A stretch of 64,000 nucleotides of DNA from Nonomuraea wenchangensis (lineage in GTDB: Bacteria > Actinomycetota > Actinomycetes > Streptosporangiales > Streptosporangiaceae): assembly GCF_900111685.1 (NCBI RefSeq), contig NZ_FOHX01000019.1, positions 134,124 through 198,123 of the forward strand, read 5' to 3'. How positions within the stretch are numbered: the stretch's first letter is position 1; every line of letters starts with the position of its first letter. Under the pieces are notes generated by a model. The model did no database searches and had not been told where the DNA came from. It saw nothing but the letters and a program-made list of their open reading frames with translations. The translations under genes and the position numbers were made by a program. Shown here piece after piece: positions 28,433-37,530 of the stretch.

Positions 28433-30172
28433 ATGGGAGGTGTGGGGACCGATCCAAGTGGTAAGAACGATGACATTCAGGATAGGTCCTCACGCGAGTG
28501 GTGTGACGAGGCGCTGACCAGGCTGAACGCCGGCCGCCCCGAATCCGCCCTGGAGGCCGCCCGCCGCGCCGCCGACCTCGATCCCGGGGCCGAGTGGGCG
28601 TACCGGCTCATCAGCCTCGCCCACGAGCGGCTGGGCCGCGACGCCGACGCCCTGCCCGCCGCCGAGCGGGCCGTGGCGCTCGCGCCCGGCTCCTGGCTCG
28701 CCCGCCTGCGCCTCGCCGCGGTCCTGCGCCGCCGCCCCGGCCGCTGGAGCGACGCGGTCGAGCACGCCGAGCAGGCCAGGAGGTTCGCGCCCGAGGAGGC
28801 CGGCCCCGAGGTCCTGCTGGGCGACCTCGCGCTGCTGCGCGGCGAGCACGCCCGCGCTGCGCACCGCTACCGCGCGGCGCTGGCCGTCGCCCCCGCCCAT
28901 CCGCAGGCCCGGGTGAACCTGGCGCTGGCGCTGCTGCGCTGGGAACGGCCCCGCCCGCACCACGACCCGGCCTGGCCCGTGGACCCGCGCGAGACCGGCA
29001 GGGCCAGGAGGGCGCTGGAGGTCTGGTCGCGGCAGGCCCGGCTGCTGGTCGCCGTGACCACCGTCGCCATCGCGGCGGCGGCGCTCGCCCTCGACCGGGG
29101 GGCGTCGGCGCGGCTCGCCGGGTTCGCGGTGCTCGCGCTGCTGGTGCCGCTCACGGTGCGGCAGGCCCGGCGGGTCAGGATCTGGTCGTACGTGCCCGCC
29201 ATGTTCGGACGGGACCCGTGGCTCGGCGCGGGCGTGGTGGCCGCCGTGGTGTCGGTGCCGGCGTTCGCCGTCTGGCTGGTCCTCGGGACGGCGCCCGCCG
29301 TGCCCCGCGCGCTCGACCCGGTGTGGGCCGGGCTGGCGGGCGTCGTCGTGCTCGGCTGGCCGGCGCTCGCCGCCGTGCGGGCGATGGCGGAGTCCTGGCG
29401 TGGCCGGCCGCTGCGCGCTCTGGAGCAGGCGCTGCTCGCCGGCCCGGACCGTACGGCGCGGCGGGACGTGGAGGTCACGCTCTGGATCGTCCTCGTCAGG
29501 ACATGGTCGGTGCTGGTGCCGCTGGTGGGCGTGGCGCTCGTGGTGGAGCCGCGGGCGGCCGTGGCGGCGCTGGCGGTGCCGTACCCGGTGGTGCGCGGCT
29601 GCCTGCGCGCCCGCCGTATGGACGACCGGTGGCTCGTGGCCGCGACGCTGCTGGTCGTGCTGTCCGCCGCCGCCTGCGCGGCCGGCGGGCTGCTGGGCTC
29701 GGCGTGGGCCTGGCGGATCGGGCTGGGGGCGCTCGCGGCGGCGGTGGCGGTGTTCGTGGCGCGGGCGGCGCGGGCCTGGTGGCGGGGCGGCCCGGGGCCG
29801 TGGCGGGCCGCGCTGATCATGTGCGACCTGCCCATGGGGTCCGGGCCGTCGGCCGCGCTGACCGCCGAGGCGCGCCGGGCCATCTCCTACGCCCGCGGCG
29901 TCGTCCTGGCCTACGGAGACGGCCTCGGCCCCCGGGTCGCCGGCGCGGCGGCCACCGTCACCTCCACCGGCGAGCTGCGCCTGATCGCCGGGACCGAGGC
30001 GTGGGAGGCGATCGAGGCCGATCCGCGCGTGGCGGTGTTCGCCGCCGACCCGCTCCAGCGGCGGTACTGGGTGGAGGTGCGCGGCATCGCGCTCGCCGAC
30101 GCCGACGTGCTGCGGGTGACGCCCAAGCAGGTGTCGGTGGGCGAGTTCCCTGGGCGGCACCAGCGCCGGTGA
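28433..30172 (+). CDS. TPR / membrane / PNPOx-like fusion protein of unknown function
   Basis: A 579-residue protein in three parts. Residues about 20-180 are TPR-like helical repeats (SALEAARRAADLDPGAEWAY, ADALPAAERAVALAPGSWLA, HRYRAALAVAPAHPQARVNL). Residues about 195-460 hold roughly six to eight hydrophobic segments. Residues about 475-575 look like a pyridoxamine-phosphate-oxidase (split-barrel) domain: VAGAAATVTSTGELRLIAG, ADPRVAVFAADP, RYWVEVRGIAL, VLRVTPKQV. Split barrels usually bind FMN, F420 or haem. The ATG at 28433 is the first start; a GTG nine bases on is an alternative. I know of no named family with this layout. Confidence 0.82.
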   Translation: MGGVGTDPSGKNDDIQDRSSREWCDEALTRLNAGRPESALEAARRAADLDPGAEWAYRLISLAHERLGRDADALPAAERAVALAPGSWLARLRLAAVLRRRPGRWSDAVEHAEQARRFAPEEAGPEVLLGDLALLRGEHARAAHRYRAALAVAPAHPQARVNLALALLRWERPRPHHDPAWPVDPRETGRARRALEVWSRQARLLVAVTTVAIAAAALALDRGASARLAGFAVLALLVPLTVRQARRVRIWSYVPAMFGRDPWLGAGVVAAVVSVPAFAVWLVLGTAPAVPRALDPVWAGLAGVVVLGWPALAAVRAMAESWRGRPLRALEQALLAGPDRTARRDVEVTLWIVLVRTWSVLVPLVGVALVVEPRAAVAALAVPYPVVRGCLRARRMDDRWLVAATLLVVLSAAACAAGGLLGSAWAWRIGLGALAAAVAVFVARAARAWWRGGPGPWRAALIMCDLPMGSGPSAALTAEARRAISYARGVVLAYGDGLGPRVAGAAATVTSTGELRLIAGTEAWEAIEADPRVAVFAADPLQRRYWVEVRGIALADADVLRVTPKQVSVGEFPGRHQRR

Positions 30173-30187
30173 CTAGAGTTTTGTTCT

Positions 30188-31102
30188 ATGCGGATCCTGC
30201 GTACTCCCGACGAACGCTTCGCCGGACTGCCCGACTTCCCCTACGAGCCCCGATACGCCGAGGTGGGCGACGGCCTGCGCATGGCGTACGTGGAGGCCGG
30301 CCCCGCCGGCGGCGCGCCGGTCGTGCTGCTGCACGGCGAGCCGAGCTGGTCCTTCCTCTACCGCCACGTCATGATCGAGCTGGCCGCGGCCGGGCTGCGG
30401 GCGATCGCGCCCGACCTGATCGGCTTCGGCCGCTCCGACAAGCCCGCCGACCTCGCCGACCACACCTACGCCAGACACGTCGAGTGGACCCGGGCCCTGC
30501 TGCTCGACGCGCTCGGCCTGCGCGGCATGACCGTCGTCGGCCAGGACTGGGGCGGCCTCATCGGGCTGCGGATCGCCGCCGAGCACCCGGAGCGGGTGGC
30601 CGGGATCGTGGCCGCCAACACGGGGTTGCCCACGGGTGACATTCCCATGCCCGAGGTCTGGCACCGGTTCCGTGAGTCCGTGCTCAACGCCCCGGCGCTC
30701 GACATCGCCCGGTTCGTCCAAGCCGGGTGCAGGACCCCGCTGCCGTCCGAGGTGCGGGCCGCCTACGACGCGCCGTTCCCCGACGAGACGTACAAGGCGG
30801 GCCCGCGGGCCATGCCGGGCCTGGTGCCCACCTCCCCCGACGACCCGGCCGCGCCCGCCAACCGCGCTGCCTGGCAGGTTCTCACCACGCTCGAGCGCCC
30901 GTTCCTGGTGGCCTTCTCCGACAGCGACCCGATCACCGGAGGTATGCGGCCGATCCTGCTCAAAACGATGGCAGGGACCTCCGGCCTGGAGCATCCCGTG
31001 ATCAAGGGCGCGGGGCACTTCCTCCAGGAGGACGCCGGCGCCGAGCTCGGCCGGCACATCGCCGCCTTCGTGACCTCGGCCCAGCGTGTCAGAAACGCCT
31101 AA
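30188..31102 (+). CDS. Haloalkane dehalogenase-like alpha/beta hydrolase (HLD-I type)
   Basis: A 304-residue alpha/beta hydrolase. The nucleophile D120 in GQDWGG is followed by W121, and HGEPSW (49-54) forms the oxyanion/halide region, as in DhlA-type haloalkane dehalogenases. Probable acid D247 (SDSDPITGG) and base H277 (GAGHFLQED) complete the triad. The N-terminus IRTPDxRF style and the order of motifs also fit subfamily I. It would hydrolyse carbon-halogen bonds in haloalkanes, but natural substrates are often unknown. TAGAGT lies just before the ATG, so the transcript may be nearly leaderless. It starts 15 bp after the TPR-fusion gene. Confidence 0.88.
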   Translation: MRILRTPDERFAGLPDFPYEPRYAEVGDGLRMAYVEAGPAGGAPVVLLHGEPSWSFLYRHVMIELAAAGLRAIAPDLIGFGRSDKPADLADHTYARHVEWTRALLLDALGLRGMTVVGQDWGGLIGLRIAAEHPERVAGIVAANTGLPTGDIPMPEVWHRFRESVLNAPALDIARFVQAGCRTPLPSEVRAAYDAPFPDETYKAGPRAMPGLVPTSPDDPAAPANRAAWQVLTTLERPFLVAFSDSDPITGGMRPILLKTMAGTSGLEHPVIKGAGHFLQEDAGAELGRHIAAFVTSAQRVRNA

Positions 31103-31148
31103 TCGTCCGTCCAGTGCGGTATAACCGGGGGCGGACCGGGGAGGCGTG

Positions 31149-33494
31149 ATGCGTGAGTCCGGCAGGGCCCAGGCCGCGGGGCGGGCCGCAGCGCGGGATC
31201 TGTTCGAACAGGTGCGGGAGCGCTACTTCCGGATCCCCCCTGGGGTGCGGCGGGTGCTCTACGTGGTCGTGCTCGTCGCGACGATGGGCGTGGGCGCGGC
31301 GCTCGGCTGGGACCTGCTGAGCACCTTCCCCCTCGTCCTGCTGGCGCTCGCCTTCGTCGCGCTCACCATGCGCTATCCCCGCGCCGCCGCCACCGCGCTG
31401 GTGGTGCTGTGCTGGATGGCGCTCGCCCTGCAGGTGTTCGGGCGGCTCTACCCCGGCGGCTCGTTCGCGGTGCACCTGATGGTCGCCCTGGCCCTGCCGG
31501 TCGCCGCCGCCGCGCACCTCATCCGCTGGGTCACGCCGTGGGTGACCACCCTGGCCGCGCTCATCCCCGCCGGCCTGCTCGCCGCGGTGATCCACCTGAT
31601 GTCGATCACGGCCTCCGTCTGGACGGCGTACATCACCGCTCTGGCCGTGCTCGTCTACCGTTTCGTGCAGGCGCGCCAGGCGAGGGCCGCGAACGTCGTC
31701 GAGGAGCAGGTCAGGGTCAGGGCCCGCGAGGGCCGCCCCGAGACCGCCCAGGACAAGCCCGGCGGGCCGCCCCAGATCTCCGTCGAGGACGCGCTCGCCG
31801 AGCTGGAGAGCATGATCGGGCTCGCCCCGGTCAAGGAGCAGGTGCGCTCCATCGCCGCCTCCATCGAGGCGTCCAGGCTGCGGGCCGAGGCGGGCTACGC
31901 CAGCGAGCGGCCCACCCGCCACTTCGTCTTCGTCGGCCCGCCCGGCACCGGCAAGACCTCGGTGGCCCGCGCGCTCGCCAAGATCTTCTACGCGTTCGGC
32001 CTGCTGGAGACCCCCTACGTCGTCGAGGCGCAGCGGGCCGACCTGGTGGGCGAGTTCCTGGGCGCGACCGCGATCAAGACCAACGAGCTGGTCGACCGGG
32101 CGCTCGGCGGGGTGCTGTTCATCGACGAGGCGTACGGGCTGGTCAACTCCTCCGACGGCCAGCCCGACCGGTTCGGCGCCGAGGCCGTGCAGACCCTGCT
32201 CAAACGGGCCGAGGACGACCGCGACCGGGTGATCATCATCCTGGCCGGCTACGAGCAGGAGATGAGCGGCTTCCTGTCCAGCAACCCCGGCCTGGCCAGC
32301 CGCTTCGCCACCCGCGTACGCTTCCCCGGCTACTCCCCCCAGGAGCTCGTCGAGGTCACCGAGCTGCTCCAGCGGCGGCGGGGCGACCAGATGAGCGCCG
32401 AGACCCGGCGCGTCCTGCTCGGCCTGTACGACGACGTGCACCGCCGCGGCCTGGTCGACGAGCTGGGCAACGCCCGCTTCGCCCGCAGCCTGGTCGAGGC
32501 CGCCGCGCAGGCCCGCGACGTGCGCGTGGTGGGCGCGGGCGGCACGCCGACCACCACCGATCTCGTCACCACCACCACGCCCGACGTCACCAAGGCGTTC
32601 GACGACCTCACCGCCCGCTTCCGCGGCTACGCCGCCACCCCCACGCTGGAGGAGGCGCTCGCCGACCTCGACCGCATGGCGGGCCTGGCCCCGGTCAAGC
32701 GGCAGGTGCACGCCATCGCCGCGCAGCTCCAGGTGGCCCGCATGCGGCAGGAGCGCGGGCTGCCCACGCCGCAGCAGATGCGCCACTTCGTCTTCGTCGG
32801 GCCGCCCGGCACCGGCAAGACCACGGTCGCCCGGGTGCTCGGCCGGATCTTCGCCGCGCTCGGCCTGCTGGCCAGGCCCGACGTGGTCGAGGCGCACCGC
32901 GCCGACCTGGTCGGCCAGCACCTCGGCGCCACCGCGATCAAGACCAACGAGCTGATCGACCGGGCGCTCGGCGGCGTGCTGTTCATCGACGAGGCCTACA
33001 GCCTGGTCAACCCCGGCTACCAGGGCGGCGACGCCTTCGGCGCCGAGGCCGTGCAGACGCTGCTCAAGCGGGCCGAGGACGACCGCGACCGGCTCGTCGT
33101 CGTGCTGGCCGGCTACGAGCGCGAGATGGACGGCTTCCTCGCCACCAATCCCGGCCTGGCCAGCCGGTTCAACCAGCGCGTGGCCTTCCCCAGCTACTCC
33201 CCCGCCGAGCTGAGCGAGATCGCCGTCCTGCTCGCGTCGAAGGCGGGCGACACCTTCGACGAGGGCGCGCTGCGCAACCTCGACGAGGTCTTCACCTGGG
33301 TCTGCGCGGAGCGGCTCATCGACGGCCTCGGCAACGGCCGCTTCGCCCGCTCCCTGTTCGAGCGCGCCGCGATGCGCCGGGACGTACGGCTCGCCGGGCA
33401 GGCCGGCGCCGGCTCCGCGGCCAGCGCGGCCGAGCTGACCACGATCACGAGCGAGGACGTCGCCGCCGCCGTGGACGAACTTTCCGGCCGCTGA
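31149..33494 (+). CDS. Membrane-anchored double AAA+ ATPase (CbxX/CfqX type)
   Basis: A 781-residue protein. The first about 170 residues hold five hydrophobic segments, followed by a charged linker and two tandem AAA+ modules of the CbxX/SpoVK type. Module 1 has GPPGTGKTS (Walker A near residue 260) and VLFIDEAYGL; module 2 has GPPGTGKTT (near 550) and VLFIDEAYSL. Both contain TNELxDRALGGVLF and LASRF. CbbX is a Rubisco activase, EccA works in type VII secretion, and SpoVK acts in sporulation. None of their partner genes lies nearby. A TATAAC -10-like box lies at 31120. GTG at 31146 is an alternative start. Confidence 0.88.
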   Translation: MRESGRAQAAGRAAARDLFEQVRERYFRIPPGVRRVLYVVVLVATMGVGAALGWDLLSTFPLVLLALAFVALTMRYPRAAATALVVLCWMALALQVFGRLYPGGSFAVHLMVALALPVAAAAHLIRWVTPWVTTLAALIPAGLLAAVIHLMSITASVWTAYITALAVLVYRFVQARQARAANVVEEQVRVRAREGRPETAQDKPGGPPQISVEDALAELESMIGLAPVKEQVRSIAASIEASRLRAEAGYASERPTRHFVFVGPPGTGKTSVARALAKIFYAFGLLETPYVVEAQRADLVGEFLGATAIKTNELVDRALGGVLFIDEAYGLVNSSDGQPDRFGAEAVQTLLKRAEDDRDRVIIILAGYEQEMSGFLSSNPGLASRFATRVRFPGYSPQELVEVTELLQRRRGDQMSAETRRVLLGLYDDVHRRGLVDELGNARFARSLVEAAAQARDVRVVGAGGTPTTTDLVTTTTPDVTKAFDDLTARFRGYAATPTLEEALADLDRMAGLAPVKRQVHAIAAQLQVARMRQERGLPTPQQMRHFVFVGPPGTGKTTVARVLGRIFAALGLLARPDVVEAHRADLVGQHLGATAIKTNELIDRALGGVLFIDEAYSLVNPGYQGGDAFGAEAVQTLLKRAEDDRDRLVVVLAGYEREMDGFLATNPGLASRFNQRVAFPSYSPAELSEIAVLLASKAGDTFDEGALRNLDEVFTWVCAERLIDGLGNGRFARSLFERAAMRRDVRLAGQAGAGSAASAAELTTITSEDVAAAVDELSGR

Positions 33495-33572
33495 CTTCTT
33501 CCCGCTGCGTGCGCCACCCCGTCACATGGTGTAGCTATATGACTGCGTAGCGTGCTCGGCGGAGGGAGGGCG

Positions 33573-34559
33573 ATGGCCGGGTTCCTGGTCCGCAGGCTGC
33601 TCGGCTACACCGTGCTCGTCGTGGTGGCCGCCAGCCTCTCCTATCTGCTGGCCGCCGTCGCCCTCGACCCGCGTTCCAACTACGCCGACCGCACGCCCAA
33701 GCCGCCGCCGGCCGTGGTCGACGCGCAGCTCGCCGCGCTCAACCTCAACGACAAGGTCCCGCTGCTGCAGCGCTACGCCACCTGGGCGGGCGGGGTGGTC
33801 CGGGGCGACTTCGGCAGGACGATCACCGGGTCGCCGGTCGGCGACGACCTCAGGCGGCGCATGGGCGTGACGTTCCGGCTGGTGATCCTGGGGGTGTTCT
33901 TCGGCAGCCTGATCGGGGTGCTGGCCGGGGCGCTCGCCGCGGTCCGGCAGTACCGCTGGTTCGACCGGCTCTCCACGGGCCTGTCGTTCGTGGTGCTGGC
34001 GGTGCCGGTGGTCGTGGTGGCCAACATGCTGATCCTGCTGGCCTCCTGGGCCAACGAGCGGGTCTTCGGCCATCAGGTGCTGCTGGTCAGCGGCGAGTAC
34101 ACCGACGGGCTGACCGCCGGGTTCTGGGGCCAGGCCATCGACCGGGTGCAGCACCTCGTCCTGCCGACCGTCTCGCTGTCCATCGGGCTCGCCGCCGTCT
34201 TCAGCCGCTACCAGCGCAACATGATGCTCGACGTGCTCGGCGCCGACTACGTGCGCACCGCGGTGGCCAAGGGGTTGAGCCGGCGCAAGGCGCTGCTCCG
34301 GCACGCGCTGCGCACGGCGCTGATCCCGGTGGCGACCTACTTCGCGTTCACGTTCGGCGCGTTGCTGACCGGGGCCACGTTCACCGAGAAGATCTTCGGC
34401 TGGCACGGGCTGGGCGAGCAGCTCATCAACTCGATCTTCAGCAACGACGTCAACACCGTCGCCGCCATCTCGCTGCTCGCGGGCGTCGCGGTGCTGTGCG
34501 CCTCGCTCGCCGCCGACCTGCTGCACGCGGCGCTCGATCCGAGGGTGCGGTCCGCATGA
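33573..34559 (+). CDS. Peptide/nickel-type ABC transporter permease (DppB/OppB)
   Basis: A 328-residue inner-membrane permease with an N-terminal RRLLGYTVLVVVAASLSYLL segment, a long external loop and five further membrane helices. The EAA-like coupling loop DYVRTAVAKGLSRRKALLRHALR (written here in part: GADYVRTAVAKG) contacts the ATPase. It starts at ATG 33573 behind GGAGGGAGGG. It is the first gene of a four-gene importer operon and overlaps the next permease by ATGA. Confidence 0.93.
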   Translation: MAGFLVRRLLGYTVLVVVAASLSYLLAAVALDPRSNYADRTPKPPPAVVDAQLAALNLNDKVPLLQRYATWAGGVVRGDFGRTITGSPVGDDLRRRMGVTFRLVILGVFFGSLIGVLAGALAAVRQYRWFDRLSTGLSFVVLAVPVVVVANMLILLASWANERVFGHQVLLVSGEYTDGLTAGFWGQAIDRVQHLVLPTVSLSIGLAAVFSRYQRNMMLDVLGADYVRTAVAKGLSRRKALLRHALRTALIPVATYFAFTFGALLTGATFTEKIFGWHGLGEQLINSIFSNDVNTVAAISLLAGVAVLCASLAADLLHAALDPRVRSA

Positions 34560-35464
34560 CGCTGTCGCAGGAGGAGCTGGCCGAGGAGCTGAGCGACGGC
34601 GCGACCACCCGCGTCCATTCGCGGCTGCGGGTGGTGGCCGGGCGGTTCTTCCGCTCCCCGCAGGGGATCGCGGGGTTCGCGGTGCTGGCGGCGATGTTCC
34701 TGCTGGCCTTCGCCGGGCCGCTGGTCACCCGGTGGAGCTACACCGACAAGGACTTCACCGCGTTCCTGCAGCCGCCCTCCCCCGACCACTGGTTCGGAAC
34801 GCTCCAGACGGGCGCCGACGTCTTCGCCCTCACCCTGCGCGGCATGCAGAAGTCGCTGGTCGTGGGCCTGCTGGCGGCGCTCGTCTCCACGGCGCTCGCG
34901 GCCCTGGTCGGCGCGTTCGCCGGCTACTTCCTCGGCTGGACCGACCGCGTGCTGAGCTGGACGACCGACCTGCTGCTCGTGCTGCCCGCCTTCCTCGTGC
35001 TGGCGATCATGTCGCCGCTGTTCGGGGCCGGGCAGTGGGCGTTGTTCGTGGTCATGCTGGCGCTGTTCCTGTGGATGGTGACCTCCAAGGTCGTCAGAGG
35101 GATGACGATCTCGCTCAAGGAGCGGGAGTTCATCCAGGCCGCCCGCTACATGGGGGTGCCGCCGGTGCGCATCGTCTTCCGGCACGTGCTCCCCAACCTG
35201 TCGTCGCTGCTCGTCGTGGACGCCACGCTCAACGTCAGCGCGGCCATCCTGACCGAGACGTCGCTGTCCTACTTCGGGTTCGGCATCCAGCCGCCTGACG
35301 TGTCGTTCGGCACGCTGATCGCCGACGGGTCGAGAACGGCCACGTACGCGCCGTGGACGTTCTGGTTCGTGGCCGGGCTGCTGGTGGTCACGGTGCTCGC
35401 GGTCAACCTCGTCGGCGACGCGCTGCGCGACGCGTTCGACCCCGCGGCGAAGAGGGCGCGATGA
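34556..35464 (+). CDS. Peptide/nickel-type ABC transporter permease (DppC/OppC)
   Basis: A 302-residue permease with one N-terminal membrane segment (GIAGFAVLAAMFLLAFAGPL), a periplasm-facing domain with HWFGTLQTGADVF, and five more membrane segments. The coupling loop IQAARYMGVPPVRIVFRHV is typical of the family. ATGA overlaps at both ends show translational coupling with the other permease and the fused ATPase gene. Confidence 0.93.
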   Translation: MTLSQEELAEELSDGATTRVHSRLRVVAGRFFRSPQGIAGFAVLAAMFLLAFAGPLVTRWSYTDKDFTAFLQPPSPDHWFGTLQTGADVFALTLRGMQKSLVVGLLAALVSTALAALVGAFAGYFLGWTDRVLSWTTDLLLVLPAFLVLAIMSPLFGAGQWALFVVMLALFLWMVTSKVVRGMTISLKEREFIQAARYMGVPPVRIVFRHVLPNLSSLLVVDATLNVSAAILTETSLSYFGFGIQPPDVSFGTLIADGSRTATYAPWTFWFVAGLLVVTVLAVNLVGDALRDAFDPAAKRAR

Positions 35465-37512
35465 GACCGGTCCTGGAGGTCACCGACCTCGGCGTCACCT
35501 TCGGCGGCGTGCCCGCCGTGCGCGGCCTCGGCTACGCGGTGCGGCCCGGCGAGGTGCTGGCCGTCGTCGGCGAGTCGGGGTCGGGCAAGTCCGTCGCCGC
35601 GGCGGCCGTCATGGGCCTGCTGCCGCGTGGCGCGCGCGTCACCGGGTCGGTGCGGCTGCACGGCAGGGAGCTGATCGGCGCGCCCGCCCGCGAGCTCGAC
35701 GCGCTGCGCGGCCGGACGATCTCGATGGTGTTCCAGGACCCGCTGTCGGCGCTCACGCCGGTCTACCGGGTGGGCGACCAGATCGCCGAGGCCGTGCGCG
35801 TGCACCAGCGCGTGAGCAGGGAGAACGCCCAGGTCAAGGCGGTGGAGCTGCTGGAGCTGGTCGGCATCCCGCGCCCGGCCGAGCGGGCGCTCGCCTTCCC
35901 GCACGAGTTCTCCGGCGGCATGCGGCAGCGCGTGATGATCGCGATGGCCATCGCCAACGACCCCGACGTGATCATCTGCGACGAGCCCACCACCGCGCTC
36001 GACGTCACCGTGCAGGCGCAGGTGCTGGAGGTGCTGAAGACGGCGCAGCGCGAGACCGGCGCGGCCATCATCATGATCACGCACGATCTGGGGGTGGTGG
36101 CCGGCTTCGCCGACCGGGTCCTCGTCATGTACGCCGGCCGCCCGGTCGAGGTCGGCGGCGTCGACGACGTCTACTACCGGCCGCGCATGCCCTACACCGT
36201 GGGCCTGCTGGGCTCGGTGCCGCGCATCGACCGGCAAGGCGGGCGGCTGACGCCCATCGAGGGCAGCCCGCCCTCCCCCGGCGCGCTGCCGCCCGGCTGC
36301 CCGTTCGCGCCGCGCTGCCCGCTGTGGGTGGCCGCCTGCGACGAAAGCGAGCCTCCGTTGTACGAGGTGGGCGAGGGGCATCGCGCGGCATGCATCCGCT
36401 GGGAGGAGGTGCGCCCCGCCGACGCTGCCGACCTCGCAGGCCCCGCAGGTACCGGCGGGGACGGCGGGGACGGCGGGGAGCCGCCGGCCGGGCCTCGGGA
36501 GCGGCATCGGCGGACAGTGCTGGAGGTCAGCGGGCTGGTCAAGGACTACCCGCTGATCAAGGGCGCGGTGTTCAGGCGGCGGGTGGGCACCGTGCACGCG
36601 GTGGCCGGCGTCGGCTTCGACATCCGCGAAGGTGAGACGCTGGCCCTGGTCGGCGAGTCGGGCAGCGGCAAGACCACGACGCTGACCCAGATCCTGGAGC
36701 TGGCCGCCCCGCAGGCCGGGCGCATCGTCGTGCTCGGCCGCGACACCTCCCGGCTCGGCCGGGGCGAGCGCACCGCGATCCGGCGCGACCTGCAGGTGGT
36801 CTTCCAGGACCCGCTGGCCTCGCTCGACCCGCGCATGACCGTCCACGACATCGTGGCCGAGCCGCTGCGTACGCACGGGCGGCGGCAGCCGGGGCGGCGG
36901 GTGGCCGAACTGCTGGCGCTGGTCGGGCTGGATCCCGAGCACGCCGCCCGCTATCCGCAGGACTTCTCCGGAGGGCAGCGGCAGCGCGTCGGCATCGCGC
37001 GGGCGCTGGCGCTGGAGCCCCGGCTGCTGGTGCTGGACGAGCCGGTCTCGGCGCTGGACGTGTCGATCCAGGCCGGAGTGATCAACCTGCTCGGCGCGCT
37101 GCGGGCCAGGCTCGGGCTGTCCTATCTGTTCGTGGCGCACGACCTGGCCGTGGTGCGGCATCTCGCCGACCGCGTGGCGGTCATGTACCTCGGCAGGATC
37201 GCCGAGATCGGCCGGATCGACGCCGTCTACGACGCCCCGATGCACCCCTACACCCAGGCCCTGCTGTCTGCGATCCCGCTGCCCGACCCGGCGCGTGAGC
37301 GCTCCCGGCGGCGGATCCTGCTGGAGGGCGACCTGCCCAGCCCGGCCGACCCTCCGACGGGCTGCCGCTTCCGCACCAGGTGCCCCAAGTTCCGTGGCGA
37401 GCTCACCGACGACGAGCGCGGGCTCTGCGTCCAGGTGGAGCCCGACGTGCGGACGCTGGGCGAGGACCACGGCGCGGCCTGCCATTACGCCGAGAGGCGT
37501 GTCGTCGTATAG
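35461..37512 (+). CDS. Fused ABC transporter ATPase (DppD-DppF in one chain)
   Basis: A 683-residue protein containing two complete ATPase units. The first has GESGSGKSV (Walker A), FSGGMRQRV (signature) and ICDEPTTALD (Walker B). The second has GESGSGKTT, FSGGQRQRV and VLDEPVSALD. Each is followed by an oligopeptide-transporter C-terminal element with clustered cysteines (GCPFAPRCPLW and GCRFRTRCPKF, each with a later HxAAC). These cysteine clusters bind a 4Fe-4S cluster in mycobacterial DppD as far as I recall. The linker around residues 325-345 contains Gly/Asp repeats (GGDGGDGG). Two separate genes are more usual; this is a gene fusion. Confidence 0.93.
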   Translation: MRPVLEVTDLGVTFGGVPAVRGLGYAVRPGEVLAVVGESGSGKSVAAAAVMGLLPRGARVTGSVRLHGRELIGAPARELDALRGRTISMVFQDPLSALTPVYRVGDQIAEAVRVHQRVSRENAQVKAVELLELVGIPRPAERALAFPHEFSGGMRQRVMIAMAIANDPDVIICDEPTTALDVTVQAQVLEVLKTAQRETGAAIIMITHDLGVVAGFADRVLVMYAGRPVEVGGVDDVYYRPRMPYTVGLLGSVPRIDRQGGRLTPIEGSPPSPGALPPGCPFAPRCPLWVAACDESEPPLYEVGEGHRAACIRWEEVRPADAADLAGPAGTGGDGGDGGEPPAGPRERHRRTVLEVSGLVKDYPLIKGAVFRRRVGTVHAVAGVGFDIREGETLALVGESGSGKTTTLTQILELAAPQAGRIVVLGRDTSRLGRGERTAIRRDLQVVFQDPLASLDPRMTVHDIVAEPLRTHGRRQPGRRVAELLALVGLDPEHAARYPQDFSGGQRQRVGIARALALEPRLLVLDEPVSALDVSIQAGVINLLGALRARLGLSYLFVAHDLAVVRHLADRVAVMYLGRIAEIGRIDAVYDAPMHPYTQALLSAIPLPDPARERSRRRILLEGDLPSPADPPTGCRFRTRCPKFRGELTDDERGLCVQVEPDVRTLGEDHGAACHYAERRVVV

Positions 37513-37530
37513 ACCAGGAGGAACCGCTCG

